A DNA stretch of 64,000 bases from an uncultured delta proteobacterium (GTDB taxonomy: Bacteria; Desulfobacterota; Desulfovibrionia; Desulfovibrionales; Desulfovibrionaceae). Within the stretch, counting starts at the first letter, position 1, and each line of letters begins with the position of its first letter. The stretch spans positions 186,001 through 250,000 of the forward strand of contig CAILNX010000043.1 in assembly GCA_903835685.1 (NCBI GenBank), read 5' to 3'. A program made the translations under genes and the position numbers. Shown here in pieces: positions 26,745 to 34,792 of the stretch. Below the pieces are notes generated by a model. That model was not told where the DNA came from, searched no databases, and saw nothing but the letters and a program-made list of their open reading frames with translations.

Positions 26745-26805
26745 TCCATAGCCCGACAGCCGCCTCTTCCCAGGCTGCGGCCAGGAAGGAAAGAGCCCTG
26801 ACTCC

Positions 26806-28251
26806 ATGAAGAAAAAACTCGACCTCATCCGCTTCGTCCAGTTCCACTACTGCACGGGCGTGAACCTGGACACCTTCAAGACCATCTTCTCCCGCAAGCG
26901 CTGGTCGGAAAAGAACAAAAAGGTCTTCCTGTACAACGTGGTCATCGGCATTGTGACCCTGGCCGTGCTCTCTCTCATCAACAACTCCACCTTTGGCCAG
27001 AAGCTTTTGAACGACCTCTACGACTCCATCGTGGTGGCCGACTTTCTGGACGGGGCCGCCCGGCCCGAGCGCATCGTGGACAACCTGAAGCTGGTGGAGT
27101 TCGACCCCTTCACCTACGAGCACGCCGAGAACCGGGGATTCTGGACCCCCCGGCACACCCTGGGGGCTTGCATCGAGCGGGCCGTGGACTTGGGCGCCAA
27201 GGTGGTGCTGGTGGACTTCACGGTTTCCCGCAAGGTCCCGGTGTACTTGAGGGACGGGCAGGCCCTGGACGAAAACGAGCTGTTCCTGGCCACCCTGACC
27301 CGGGCCGTGGCCAAGGCCGAGGCCTCCGAGGCCGTGATCGTCCTGCCCCTGGTGGAGACCGCGCCCCCTGACGACGAGTACGCCCACAAGCTGGCCGCCT
27401 TGATCCAGGCCCACCCGGCCGTGGTCAAGACCGGCCTGACCTCGGTCATGACCGACCGCTACGACGAAACCGTGCGCAACATGCTCTTCTACAAGGTGGC
27501 CGGATCGACCCCGGGTCCGGACAGCGTGGTCCTGTCCATGCCGGTCCTGGCCTATCTCTACGCCAGCCTGCCCCGTCCGGCCGCCGACCAGGAAGTGGCC
27601 AGACTCAAGGGCCGCATCGCTACGGACCCGGATTTCACCGGCGCGCCCCTGCCGGGCAATGGAGGCAAGGTGGTGCTCTACCGCTACGACCCGGACCGGG
27701 AATGCCTCCCGGCCAAGCTGCGCTACCGCATCGCCGACCGGGACACCTACGCCCGGTTCGGGGTGGACGAGGACCCCTTTTTCGAGCGCCGCTTCCGGCC
27801 CGCGGCCTGGCTTTCACAATCCCAGGACCAGTCACAGGACGGGGACAAGGACGCCATCGTGGTCATCGGGTCCACCAACCCGGAGATGGGCGACGCGCAC
27901 AAGACCCCGCTGGGGGTCATGCAGGGGGTCTATGTCCTGGCCAACGAGGTGAACATGCTCATGAAGGCCGAGCAGATCAACCAGAACCTGTACCTGAAAT
28001 ACTTAACGGATATCTGCTCCATCCTCATCCTGTCCGCCCTGTTCACCCACATCCCCCTGACCCTGTCCCTCATGGTCCTGGGCTTTCTCATCTCCTCCAT
28101 CCGCACCAGCGTGGCCAGCTATCTGTTCATCCGCTTCGGCATTTTCCTGGACGCCTGGGTGCCCATGATGGGCATCTGCTTCTACGCCAACATCCACAAT
28201 TTCGTGACGTCCTACATTGATTTCAAAACAGAGAGGACAAAATGCGCCTGA
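26806..28251 (+). CDS. CHASE2-domain membrane protein without output domain
   Basis: 481 residues. An N-terminal cytosolic stretch leads to TM1 (about 41-60), then a large extracytoplasmic CHASE2-like domain (about 65-380: LYDSIVVADFLDGAARPERI, LGACIERAVDLGAKVVLVDF, TPLGVMQGVYVLANEVNMLM), then two or three membrane segments at the C-terminus (about 400-475). No kinase, cyclase or GGDEF domain follows, unlike most CHASE2 receptors. It overlaps the next gene by 10 bp, so the two probably work as a pair. A strong promoter sits upstream. Confidence 0.83.
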   Translation: MKKKLDLIRFVQFHYCTGVNLDTFKTIFSRKRWSEKNKKVFLYNVVIGIVTLAVLSLINNSTFGQKLLNDLYDSIVVADFLDGAARPERIVDNLKLVEFDPFTYEHAENRGFWTPRHTLGACIERAVDLGAKVVLVDFTVSRKVPVYLRDGQALDENELFLATLTRAVAKAEASEAVIVLPLVETAPPDDEYAHKLAALIQAHPAVVKTGLTSVMTDRYDETVRNMLFYKVAGSTPGPDSVVLSMPVLAYLYASLPRPAADQEVARLKGRIATDPDFTGAPLPGNGGKVVLYRYDPDRECLPAKLRYRIADRDTYARFGVDEDPFFERRFRPAAWLSQSQDQSQDGDKDAIVVIGSTNPEMGDAHKTPLGVMQGVYVLANEVNMLMKAEQINQNLYLKYLTDICSILILSALFTHIPLTLSLMVLGFLISSIRTSVASYLFIRFGIFLDAWVPMMGICFYANIHNFVTSYIDFKTERTKCA

Positions 28252-29243
28252 AAACCTCGTCTTTTCTCCGGTTGATCCTGACGCTCGGCCTGGCCCTGGG
28301 CCTTCTGTCCCCGTCCGCATCCCTGGCCGCCGAGAAAGAGACGGCCACGGCCCGCTCCACCTCGGGCGCGGCCGGAGACCCGGGCTTCTTCGTCCTGCGC
28401 GGGGAGACCCGCATCAACCCGGAGAAGTCGGAAATGAAGTTGTTTACAGGTGATGTGGTCACGCCCCTGCCCGGACGAACCGTGGAGATCGTGCACAAGA
28501 GCATGGCCTGCGGCACGCTCACCGTGGACCGGCCCTTTACGGTCAACTGCACGGCCACGGCCCAGTCCGGATCCTTCATGAAGAACGTGTTCAACGACTA
28601 CATCGAGGACATGAAGACCTACATCTACCGCACCCCCCAGAAGGAGGCCCACTCGGAGACCACCCGGGCGGTCGCTCTGAGAGGGCCTGGCGACATTTTC
28701 AAGAACGTGTCCCTGCCCTACTGGCCCATGGACCAGGCCTCGGTCCTGGCGGGTGAGCCCATGCAGTTCCAGTGGGGACCAAGGACTCCTGACGCTGTCC
28801 ACCGCGACCAGCCCTGGACCCTGATCGTGTCTCCCGTCCTGGCCCCGGACGATACCGTGGCCACCCGGCCATTCAAGCCGGGCCAACTCAACACCCTGCC
28901 GCCCACCCTGCCTCCCGGGGTCTACCTCTGGCATGTGGAGCACAGCGGGATCAATGTCTCCGGCTTCCACTCCTTCCGTATCCTGGACACGGATGTCTCC
29001 GCGTCCGTGAAGGCCGACCTGGCCGCCTTTGAAAAGCAGATCAAGGACGAGTGCATCCTCATGGGCAAGTCCATCTACCTCCAGATGCAGAGCCGCCCGG
29101 ACGAGGGCGTCGATCTCTTCCCGGACAGCCTGCGCATAGCGACCACGGGCAACTGCTTCCTGAATTCCGCGTACAACATGATCTTCATCCACAACTTGAA
29201 CGAGTACCTCGCGGACAAGGCCCAGCCCGCCCCGGCCCCCTGA
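28242..29243 (+). CDS. secreted FecR-like hypothetical protein
   Basis: 333 residues with a clear Sec signal (LRLILTLGLALGLLSPSASL, cleavage near ASLAA). A short region (about 55-105: LFTGDVVTPLPGRTVEIVHK, GTLTVDRPF) resembles FecR-type beta domains. The rest (about 140-260) contains a beta-rich section (PMQFQWGPRT, PPGVYLWHVEHSG). The protein ends Pro/Ala-rich. It overlaps the CHASE2 gene by 10 bp and may be its periplasmic partner. FecR/CHASE2 gene pairs occur in other bacteria, but the role here is not known. Confidence 0.7.
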   Translation: MRLKTSSFLRLILTLGLALGLLSPSASLAAEKETATARSTSGAAGDPGFFVLRGETRINPEKSEMKLFTGDVVTPLPGRTVEIVHKSMACGTLTVDRPFTVNCTATAQSGSFMKNVFNDYIEDMKTYIYRTPQKEAHSETTRAVALRGPGDIFKNVSLPYWPMDQASVLAGEPMQFQWGPRTPDAVHRDQPWTLIVSPVLAPDDTVATRPFKPGQLNTLPPTLPPGVYLWHVEHSGINVSGFHSFRILDTDVSASVKADLAAFEKQIKDECILMGKSIYLQMQSRPDEGVDLFPDSLRIATTGNCFLNSAYNMIFIHNLNEYLADKAQPAPAP

Positions 29244-29267
29244 TCCGGCCCCTCCCGAATGAGGCAT

Positions 29268-29313
29268 GAAGCGGCCCGGACCCTGGCTTGAAGGCCAAGG
29301 TCCGGGCCGCTTC
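29268..29313 (+). terminator. long perfect hairpin, probable terminator
   Basis: GAAGCGGCCCGGACC (29268-29282) pairs perfectly with GGTCCGGGCCGCTTC (29299-29313), and TGGC..GCCA extends the inner stem. The tract after it is weak in T (CTTGCCC). It lies 24 bp after the secreted-protein stop. Confidence 0.7.
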
Positions 29314-29479
29314 CTTGCCCAGGCCCCGGAGCCCGGCAGTATTTGCAATATAAATGTCACGGAATTTCAACAGAATAGACACAACGCAAGCTGACCTGCC
29401 GATATCTCTAGACTTTTTCTAGTTGACTCCGCCCCGGGGCCGGGTACAGTCCCCCGAACCCCAAGCAAAGGAGTTCCCC

Positions 29480-29683
29480 ATGGCCACTCCCAGAACCTGT
29501 CGGGACTGCCGCCACTGGCAGATCAGCCGAAGCGCCGAGTATTTCAGCGGACACGAGATGCGCCGGTGCGCGGAACTGCGGAAATGGCGGCTGCACAAGG
29601 ACCCGGCGCCCAACGCCTGCTTCACGCCCGTGCGCGAAGTCCAGACCGAGCCCGAGTACGCCCTGGCCGCCGTGGGCTACTAG
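29480..29683 (+). CDS. small Cys-rich hypothetical protein (67 aa)
   Basis: Starts MATPRTCRDCRHWQ and has a CxxC followed by two further single Cys residues (RRCAEL, NACFTP), so a four-Cys metal site, probably zinc, is plausible. It is Arg-rich at the N-terminus and may bind nucleic acid (guess). AAAGGAG precedes the ATG at 29480. It appears monocistronic. Confidence 0.72.
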   Translation: MATPRTCRDCRHWQISRSAEYFSGHEMRRCAELRKWRLHKDPAPNACFTPVREVQTEPEYALAAVGY

Positions 29684-29987
29684 GAAACATCGCCTCTTTG
29701 GGCCCTGTTCCGGCCCGAGTTCCAACCTGACGCCAAGCGCGGAAGGCCGCAGGGACACGGGCCTGAACCAGGCCGCTGACCCTTCCCGCGCGTGTCGGCC
29801 CTGCCTCCCGCCCCTGTCTTTCAGCCTCTCATCCCCGCCCCCTGCGCCAGTCAGTCTGCCCGCCCCTGAAGCCGCCAGCAATGCCTTGCCGTTTCAAACA
29901 GAAAAGGTGATTGACTCGCCCCCCGATCCGTGCTCAAAAAAATAGAAGCTAGAATTTCGACAGACTCCTCGTTCCCGGGGGTTGGTC
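29684..29987. other. gene-free stretch before cooC
   Basis: 304 bp without a convincing gene. A weak G/C hairpin (GGGCC 29700-29704 with GGCCC 29712-29716) follows the small Cys-rich gene. The last ~100 bp become AT-rich (around 29930-29965) and should hold the cooC promoter, but no clean -35/-10 pair or regulator dyad is visible. Confidence 0.5.
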
Positions 29988-30791
29988 ATGAAGATCGCGG
30001 TTTCTGGAAAGGGCGGGGTGGGCAAGACTTCTCTCACGGCCTGGATGGGGGATTACCTCACCCGCCAGGGCCGGGAGGTCTGGCTGGTGGACGCGGACAC
30101 CGCCCTGTCCCTGGGGGCCGCTCTCGGCCTCTCCCCGGACACCATCCCCACCGCCCTGTGCCAGGAGCATGAGCTCATCACCCAGCGCACCGGCGGCGGC
30201 GGGGTCATCGACTTAAACCCCCAGGTGAACGATCTGCCCCAGCGCCTGGCCCTGTCCGTGCAGGGCATGCGGCTCATGGTCATGGGCACCGTGGCCGGGG
30301 CGGGCGGCGGGTGCGCCTGCGCGGCCAACTCCCTGCTCAAGGCCCTTCTGGCCCATCTTTTTCTGGAAAACAGCCAGTGGGTTCTGGTGGACCTGGAGGC
30401 CGGGGTGGAGCACCTGGGCCGGGGCACCGTGGCCTCGGCCGACGCCCTGGTGGTGGTCAGCGACCCGAGCCTGCGCGGGCTCCAGGCTGCGGCCCGCATC
30501 GGGCTCATGGCCCGGGACCTGGGCCTGACCCGCCAGGTCCTGGTGCTCAATCGGAACGAGGGACTGGTCGGGGGACTGGCCGGGGACTGGACCCAAGGCT
30601 GGCCCGATTTGCCGGACCTTCAGGGCCTGCCGCCCCTGGCCGCCGTGCTGCCCGCCCTGCCCTCCCTGCGTGAGCGGCAACTGACCGTGTCCTCGGTCCT
30701 GGGCCTGCCCGAGCGGCCGGACATCGACCTGGCCTGCGGCCGCATCCTGGAACGTTTGAACGGGTCCGGCACAACATCAAGAATGCCTTAG
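29988..30791 (+). CDS. cooC: CO dehydrogenase nickel-insertion ATPase CooC
   Basis: A 267-residue MinD/SIMIBI-type ATPase. It has the deviant Walker A GKGGVGKTSL near the N-terminus, the DADTALSLG switch, and a Cys-x-Cys pair (residues 109 and 111, GGCACAAN) that in CooC binds Ni or Zn at the dimer interface. It matures the C-cluster of CooS, encoded three genes downstream. ATG 29988 is chosen over an in-frame TTG two codons earlier, with GGGGG just upstream. It is the first gene of the CO dehydrogenase cluster. Confidence 0.92.
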   Translation: MKIAVSGKGGVGKTSLTAWMGDYLTRQGREVWLVDADTALSLGAALGLSPDTIPTALCQEHELITQRTGGGGVIDLNPQVNDLPQRLALSVQGMRLMVMGTVAGAGGGCACAANSLLKALLAHLFLENSQWVLVDLEAGVEHLGRGTVASADALVVVSDPSLRGLQAAARIGLMARDLGLTRQVLVLNRNEGLVGGLAGDWTQGWPDLPDLQGLPPLAAVLPALPSLRERQLTVSSVLGLPERPDIDLACGRILERLNGSGTTSRMP

Positions 30792-30814
30792 GCCATCAAC
30801 CAGTGAGGTGCCCC

Positions 30815-32086
30815 ATGCGCTACGTGGTTGTCGGACTGCACGCCGCCGGTCGCAGCGCCTGCGCCTGGCTCAGGCGGCTGGACAAAAGCGCCGAGATCGT
30901 GGGCGTGGACCCCAAACCCGCCCCGGCCTACGCCCGCCCCCTCATCAGCCACGTCCTGGCCGGGGAGATCGAACCCGAACTCCTTGAGCTCAAGGAGCCC
31001 GACCCCTTTGCCGGGCTGGGCGTGGCCGTGGAGGCCGAGCGGGCCGCAGCCCTGGCCCCGGATCGCCAGGTCCTGACCCTGGAATCAGGGAAGGAGATCG
31101 CCTATGACCGCCTGCTCATCGCCACCGGGGCCAGCCCTCGGAGGGTGGAGGTGGCCGGGGACAAGGCCGGGGAGATCCGCTATTTCCGGGGCCGCGAGGA
31201 CCTGGCGGCCGTTCTTGACGGGATCAAACCCGGGGGCCTGGCCGTGGTCCTGGGCGGAGGCCTGGTGGGGTTCAAGCTGACCCACGGCCTGCTGGCCCGG
31301 CGCATGCGCGTGCGCCTCATCGTGGCCTCGCCCCGGCCCCTGGCCCTGAACGTGGACGAGTATCTGGGCGGGATCATCGGCCGCAACCTGGCCTCCCTGC
31401 CTGGCGTGGAACTGTCCATCAACACCTCGGTCACGGCCATGGAAACGGGCCAGGAGCGCCGCTACAAGCTAACTTTGAGCACCGGCGCGACCCTGGAGGC
31501 CGACCTGGTGGCCGCGGGCAAGGGCGTGATCCCGGCCGTGGGTTGGCTTACGGGCAGCGGGCTCTTCGATGGAGAGGGCCAGGACGGGCTGCCCGTGGAC
31601 GAACATCTGAAGACCCGGGCGGCGCATGTGTACGCGGCCGGGGACCTGGCCCAGGCCCACGACCTAGCCCTGGACGCGTCCCAGGTCAACGCCATCTGGC
31701 CCCTGGCCGTGGAGCAGGGACGCTACGCGGCCTGGAACATGGCCGGGCAGCCTGCGGCCTATCCCGGCGGCCTGGCCATGAACTCCATCCCCATGTTCGG
31801 CTCCCACCTGGTCTCCGTGGGCGCGGTGAATCCGCGCTATACGGCGGGCTGCGAGAGCCTGGCCATCGAGCCGCGCAAGGGCTCGTACCTGAAACTGGTG
31901 TTCCGGCAGGACGTGCTCATCGGCGCCGTGGGTTTTGACGCCGCGCCCCGCCTGGGAGAACTGGCCTGGGCCATCCGGCAGGGCTTACGGCGCGGGCGCA
32001 TCCCCCGGACCTGGCTGGAGAATACGGTGAATGCCGCCCCCCTGGCCGACGCGACCTGGGGGCTGAGTCGCAACGTGCAACCATAG
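30815..32086 (+). CDS. FAD/NAD(P)-binding oxidoreductase of CODH cluster
   Basis: A 423-residue protein of the NADH-rubredoxin/CoA-disulfide reductase fold. It has an FAD-binding start YVVVGLHAAGRSAC, LLIATGASPR, an NAD-binding loop VVLGGGLVGFKL, and the second FAD motif VYAAGDLAQAHD. No redox Cys near the flavin is seen, so it is not a disulfide reductase. Beside cooF and cooS it probably passes electrons from CO oxidation via the ferredoxin to NAD(P)+. Such CODH-ferredoxin-flavoprotein neighbourhoods are known in several anaerobes. The ATG at 30815 is preferred over a GTG at 30803. Confidence 0.87.
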   Translation: MRYVVVGLHAAGRSACAWLRRLDKSAEIVGVDPKPAPAYARPLISHVLAGEIEPELLELKEPDPFAGLGVAVEAERAAALAPDRQVLTLESGKEIAYDRLLIATGASPRRVEVAGDKAGEIRYFRGREDLAAVLDGIKPGGLAVVLGGGLVGFKLTHGLLARRMRVRLIVASPRPLALNVDEYLGGIIGRNLASLPGVELSINTSVTAMETGQERRYKLTLSTGATLEADLVAAGKGVIPAVGWLTGSGLFDGEGQDGLPVDEHLKTRAAHVYAAGDLAQAHDLALDASQVNAIWPLAVEQGRYAAWNMAGQPAAYPGGLAMNSIPMFGSHLVSVGAVNPRYTAGCESLAIEPRKGSYLKLVFRQDVLIGAVGFDAAPRLGELAWAIRQGLRRGRIPRTWLENTVNAAPLADATWGLSRNVQP

Positions 32087-32116
32087 CATCGGCGGGGGAC
32101 GCGCCAAGGAGGCGTT

Positions 32117-32653
32117 ATGATCGTGAAAACCGTCATCGTCAGGCCAGAACTCTGCGTGGGCTGCATGCAGTGCATGATCCGCTGCGCCGAGGCCCACTCC
32201 CAAAGCAAGGATCTCTTCTCGGCCATCAGCGAGGAGGTCCTGGCCAAACCGCGCATCCACATCGGCGTGGGACCGGAGCAGCGGCCCTTTCCCAACAAAT
32301 GCCGCCACTGCGAACCGGCCCCCTGCCTGGAGGCGTGCATGCCCGGGGCCATCCACCCGGACATGGCCGGGGCCTTGAAGATCGTGGACGAGACCCGGTG
32401 CATCGATTGCGGCATGTGCTCCATGACCTGCCCCTATTACGTCATCCGCTACTACCCGGACCACAAGGCCCCGGGCGGGCGCACCGTGGCCGTCAAATGC
32501 GACGGCTGCCAGGAGCGGGTGGCGGCCGGGCTCATCCCGGCCTGCGTCGCGGCCTGCAAGACCGAGGCCCTGACCTATGGGGACGTAAACGTAGCCATGA
32601 ACCAGGGAACCGACCGCCTGGCCCACGTGGCCTCGGGCGTGGCCGGGTCCTGA
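32117..32653 (+). CDS. cooF: CooF-like 4Fe-4S ferredoxin
   Basis: A 178-residue polyferredoxin of the HycB/CooF type. Four Cys groups support four [4Fe-4S] clusters: CVGCMQCMIRC, CRHCEPAPCLEAC, CIDCGMCSMTC, and CDGCQ with CVAAC. It has no signal peptide, so it is cytosolic. It should carry electrons from CooS to the flavoprotein upstream or to another partner. No CO-linked hydrogenase subunits are in the window. GGAGG precedes the ATG. Confidence 0.9.
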   Translation: MIVKTVIVRPELCVGCMQCMIRCAEAHSQSKDLFSAISEEVLAKPRIHIGVGPEQRPFPNKCRHCEPAPCLEACMPGAIHPDMAGALKIVDETRCIDCGMCSMTCPYYVIRYYPDHKAPGGRTVAVKCDGCQERVAAGLIPACVAACKTEALTYGDVNVAMNQGTDRLAHVASGVAGS

Positions 32654-32672
32654 ACCCGAGGAGGGAGCGCAT

Positions 32673-34553
32673 ATGGCCAGACCAAATTACAAAGAGTTGA
32701 CCATCCGCCCGGAAGTGGAGCGGTTGCTGGAAAAGGCCCATGACGAAGGGGTGGAGACCGTCTGGGACCGCAAAAAGGCCCAGGAGCCCCACTGCGGATT
32801 CTGCGAACTGGGACTGTCCTGCCGCAACTGCGTCATGGGTCCCTGCCGCATCGACCCCTTTGGCCACGGCCCCCAGCGCGGGGTCTGCGGGGCGGACGCG
32901 GACGTCATCGTGGCCCGCAATTTCGGGCGCATGATCGCGGCCGGGGCGGCCTCGCACTCGGACCACGGCCGGGACCTGGCCGAGACGCTTCTGGCCATCG
33001 GCGAGGGCGAGACCGCTGACTACGGGGTCCGCGACGAGGCCAAGCTCAAGCGCCTGACCGAAGAAGTGGGCATCGACACCACGAGCCTCACCCCCAAACA
33101 GATGGCCAAGGCCCTGGCCGAACTGCTCCTGGACGACTTCGGCTGCCGCAAGGGCCAGGTGACCTACGTGGCCCGCGCGCCGAGCAAGCGCAAGGAGCTG
33201 TGGGCCAAGCTGGGGGTCACCCCGCGCGGCGTGGACCGGGAAGTGGTGGAGATGATGCACCGCACCCACATGGGCGTGGACAACGAGGCCGTGAGCCTGC
33301 TCCTGCACGCGGCCCGGGTCAGCCTGTCCGACGGCTGGGGCGGGTCCATGATCGCCACCGAGCTGTCCGACGTGATCTTCGGCACCCCCACCCCGCGCAC
33401 CTCCTCGGCCAATCTGGCCGTGCTGAAAAAAGACCAGGTGAACATCCTGGTGCACGGCCACAACCCCATTGTCTCGGAAATGATCGCCGACGCCGTGCGC
33501 GACCCGGGGCTCATCGCCAAGGCCAAGGCCGCCGGGGCCTCGGGGCTCAACCTGGCCGGGCTGTGCTGTACGGGCAACGAGATCCTCATGCGCCAGGGCG
33601 TGCCCATGGCCGGAAACCACTTGATGACCGAGATGGCCATTGTCACCGGGGCCGTTGAGCTGATCATGGTGGACTACCAGTGCATCATGCCCAGCCTGGT
33701 CCAGGTGGCGGCCTGCTACCACACCAAGATCGTGTCCACCTCGCCCAAGGCCCATTTCGCCGGGGCCACCCACATCGAGTTCAATCTCCAGAACGCCAAG
33801 GCCAAGGCCCGGGAGGTGGTGGAGCTGGCCATCGAGACCTTCAAGTCCCGCAACCCCGACCGGGTGGACATCCCGGGCACGCCCGTGGAGCTCATGACCG
33901 GATTCTCCAACGAGGCCGTGCTCGGCGCACTCGGCGGCACCCTGGCCCCGCTGCTGGAGGCCATCAAGTCCGGGTCCATTCGCGGGGCCGTGGGCGTGGT
34001 GGGCTGCGGCAACCCCCGGGTCAAGCACGACCACGGGCACGTGGAACTCACCAAGGCGCTCATCAAGAAGGACATCCTGGTCCTGGACACGGGCTGCGCG
34101 GCCGTGGCCCACGGCATGTCCGGGCTCAAGGTCCCGGCCGCCGCCGAGCTGGCCGGGCCGGGCTTAAAAGCCGTGTGCCAGGCCCTGGGCATCCCCCCGG
34201 TCCTGCACGTGGGCAGTTGCGTGGACAACTCCCGGATCATGCATCTGTGCGCGCTTCTGGCCGACGCCTTAAGCGTGGACATCTCGGCCCTGCCCGTGGC
34301 CGCCGCAGCCATGGAATGGTACTCGGAAAAGGCCGCCACCATCGGGCTCTACGCCGTGGCCAGCGGCATCTACACCGTGCTCGGGGTGGTCCCGCCCATC
34401 CTGGGCTCCAAGACCGTGACCAACCTGGCCGTGTCCGGGCTGGAGGACGTGTTCGGGGCCACCTTTGCCGTGGAGCCCGACCCGATCAAGGCCGCCGAAC
34501 TCATCGACAACCGCATCCGGTCCAAGCGCCTGGCCCTGGGACTGACCCCGTAA
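32673..34553 (+). CDS. cooS: anaerobic Ni-Fe carbon monoxide dehydrogenase catalytic subunit
   Basis: 626 residues, typical of CooS. It catalyses CO + H2O to CO2, 2 electrons and 2 H+. B/D-cluster Cys residues are in CGFCELGLSCRNCVMGPC near the N-terminus. The C-cluster and acid-base residues are in HGHNP, LCCTGNE, VGCGNPRVKHDHGH, TGCAAVAHG, VGSCVDNSR and the Lys of YSEKAATIG. All are present, so the enzyme looks functional. GAGGGAG precedes the ATG, 19 bp after cooF. No acetyl-CoA synthase gene is adjacent, so a role in CO oxidation or detoxification is more likely than the Wood-Ljungdahl pathway here. Confidence 0.97.
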   Translation: MARPNYKELTIRPEVERLLEKAHDEGVETVWDRKKAQEPHCGFCELGLSCRNCVMGPCRIDPFGHGPQRGVCGADADVIVARNFGRMIAAGAASHSDHGRDLAETLLAIGEGETADYGVRDEAKLKRLTEEVGIDTTSLTPKQMAKALAELLLDDFGCRKGQVTYVARAPSKRKELWAKLGVTPRGVDREVVEMMHRTHMGVDNEAVSLLLHAARVSLSDGWGGSMIATELSDVIFGTPTPRTSSANLAVLKKDQVNILVHGHNPIVSEMIADAVRDPGLIAKAKAAGASGLNLAGLCCTGNEILMRQGVPMAGNHLMTEMAIVTGAVELIMVDYQCIMPSLVQVAACYHTKIVSTSPKAHFAGATHIEFNLQNAKAKAREVVELAIETFKSRNPDRVDIPGTPVELMTGFSNEAVLGALGGTLAPLLEAIKSGSIRGAVGVVGCGNPRVKHDHGHVELTKALIKKDILVLDTGCAAVAHGMSGLKVPAAAELAGPGLKAVCQALGIPPVLHVGSCVDNSRIMHLCALLADALSVDISALPVAAAAMEWYSEKAATIGLYAVASGIYTVLGVVPPILGSKTVTNLAVSGLEDVFGATFAVEPDPIKAAELIDNRIRSKRLALGLTP

Positions 34554-34585
34554 ACCCGCCAGAAGGGACCAACCACAGACGCGAA

Positions 34586-34618
34586 AAAGGGGTTGCAGCG
34601 AAAGCTGCAACCCCTTGT
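34586..34618. terminator. terminator shared by cooS and tRNA-Arg
   Basis: AAGGGGTTGCAGC (34587-34599) pairs perfectly with GCTGCAACCCCTT (34604-34616) over a GAAA-type loop. On the minus strand a run of five T follows, suiting the tRNA; on the plus strand TTGTCTTGTC follows. Confidence 0.85.
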
Positions 34619-34625
34619 CTTGTCA

Positions 34626-34702
<77 letters not shown>

Positions 34703-34712
34703 GAGGAGCGGG

Positions 34713-34741
34713 ACAATGCCCCAGGGTCAGGGTCTTGTCAA
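34713..34741 (-). promoter_or_regulatory. promoter of tRNA-Arg
   Basis: On the minus strand a perfect TTGACA and CATTGT are separated by 17 bp. The -10 box ends 11 bp before the mature 5' end. Confidence 0.6.
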
Positions 34742-34792
34742 GCCGGAGCCCGCGCCCTCGGGCACATCCGGCCAGGGGCCGGTCCCCTGCCG

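Noticed and set aside
29930-29987. CooA/CRP-type dyad upstream of cooC
   Set aside because: CGACA is present near 29957 but the other half-site does not match TGTCA at the required spacing.
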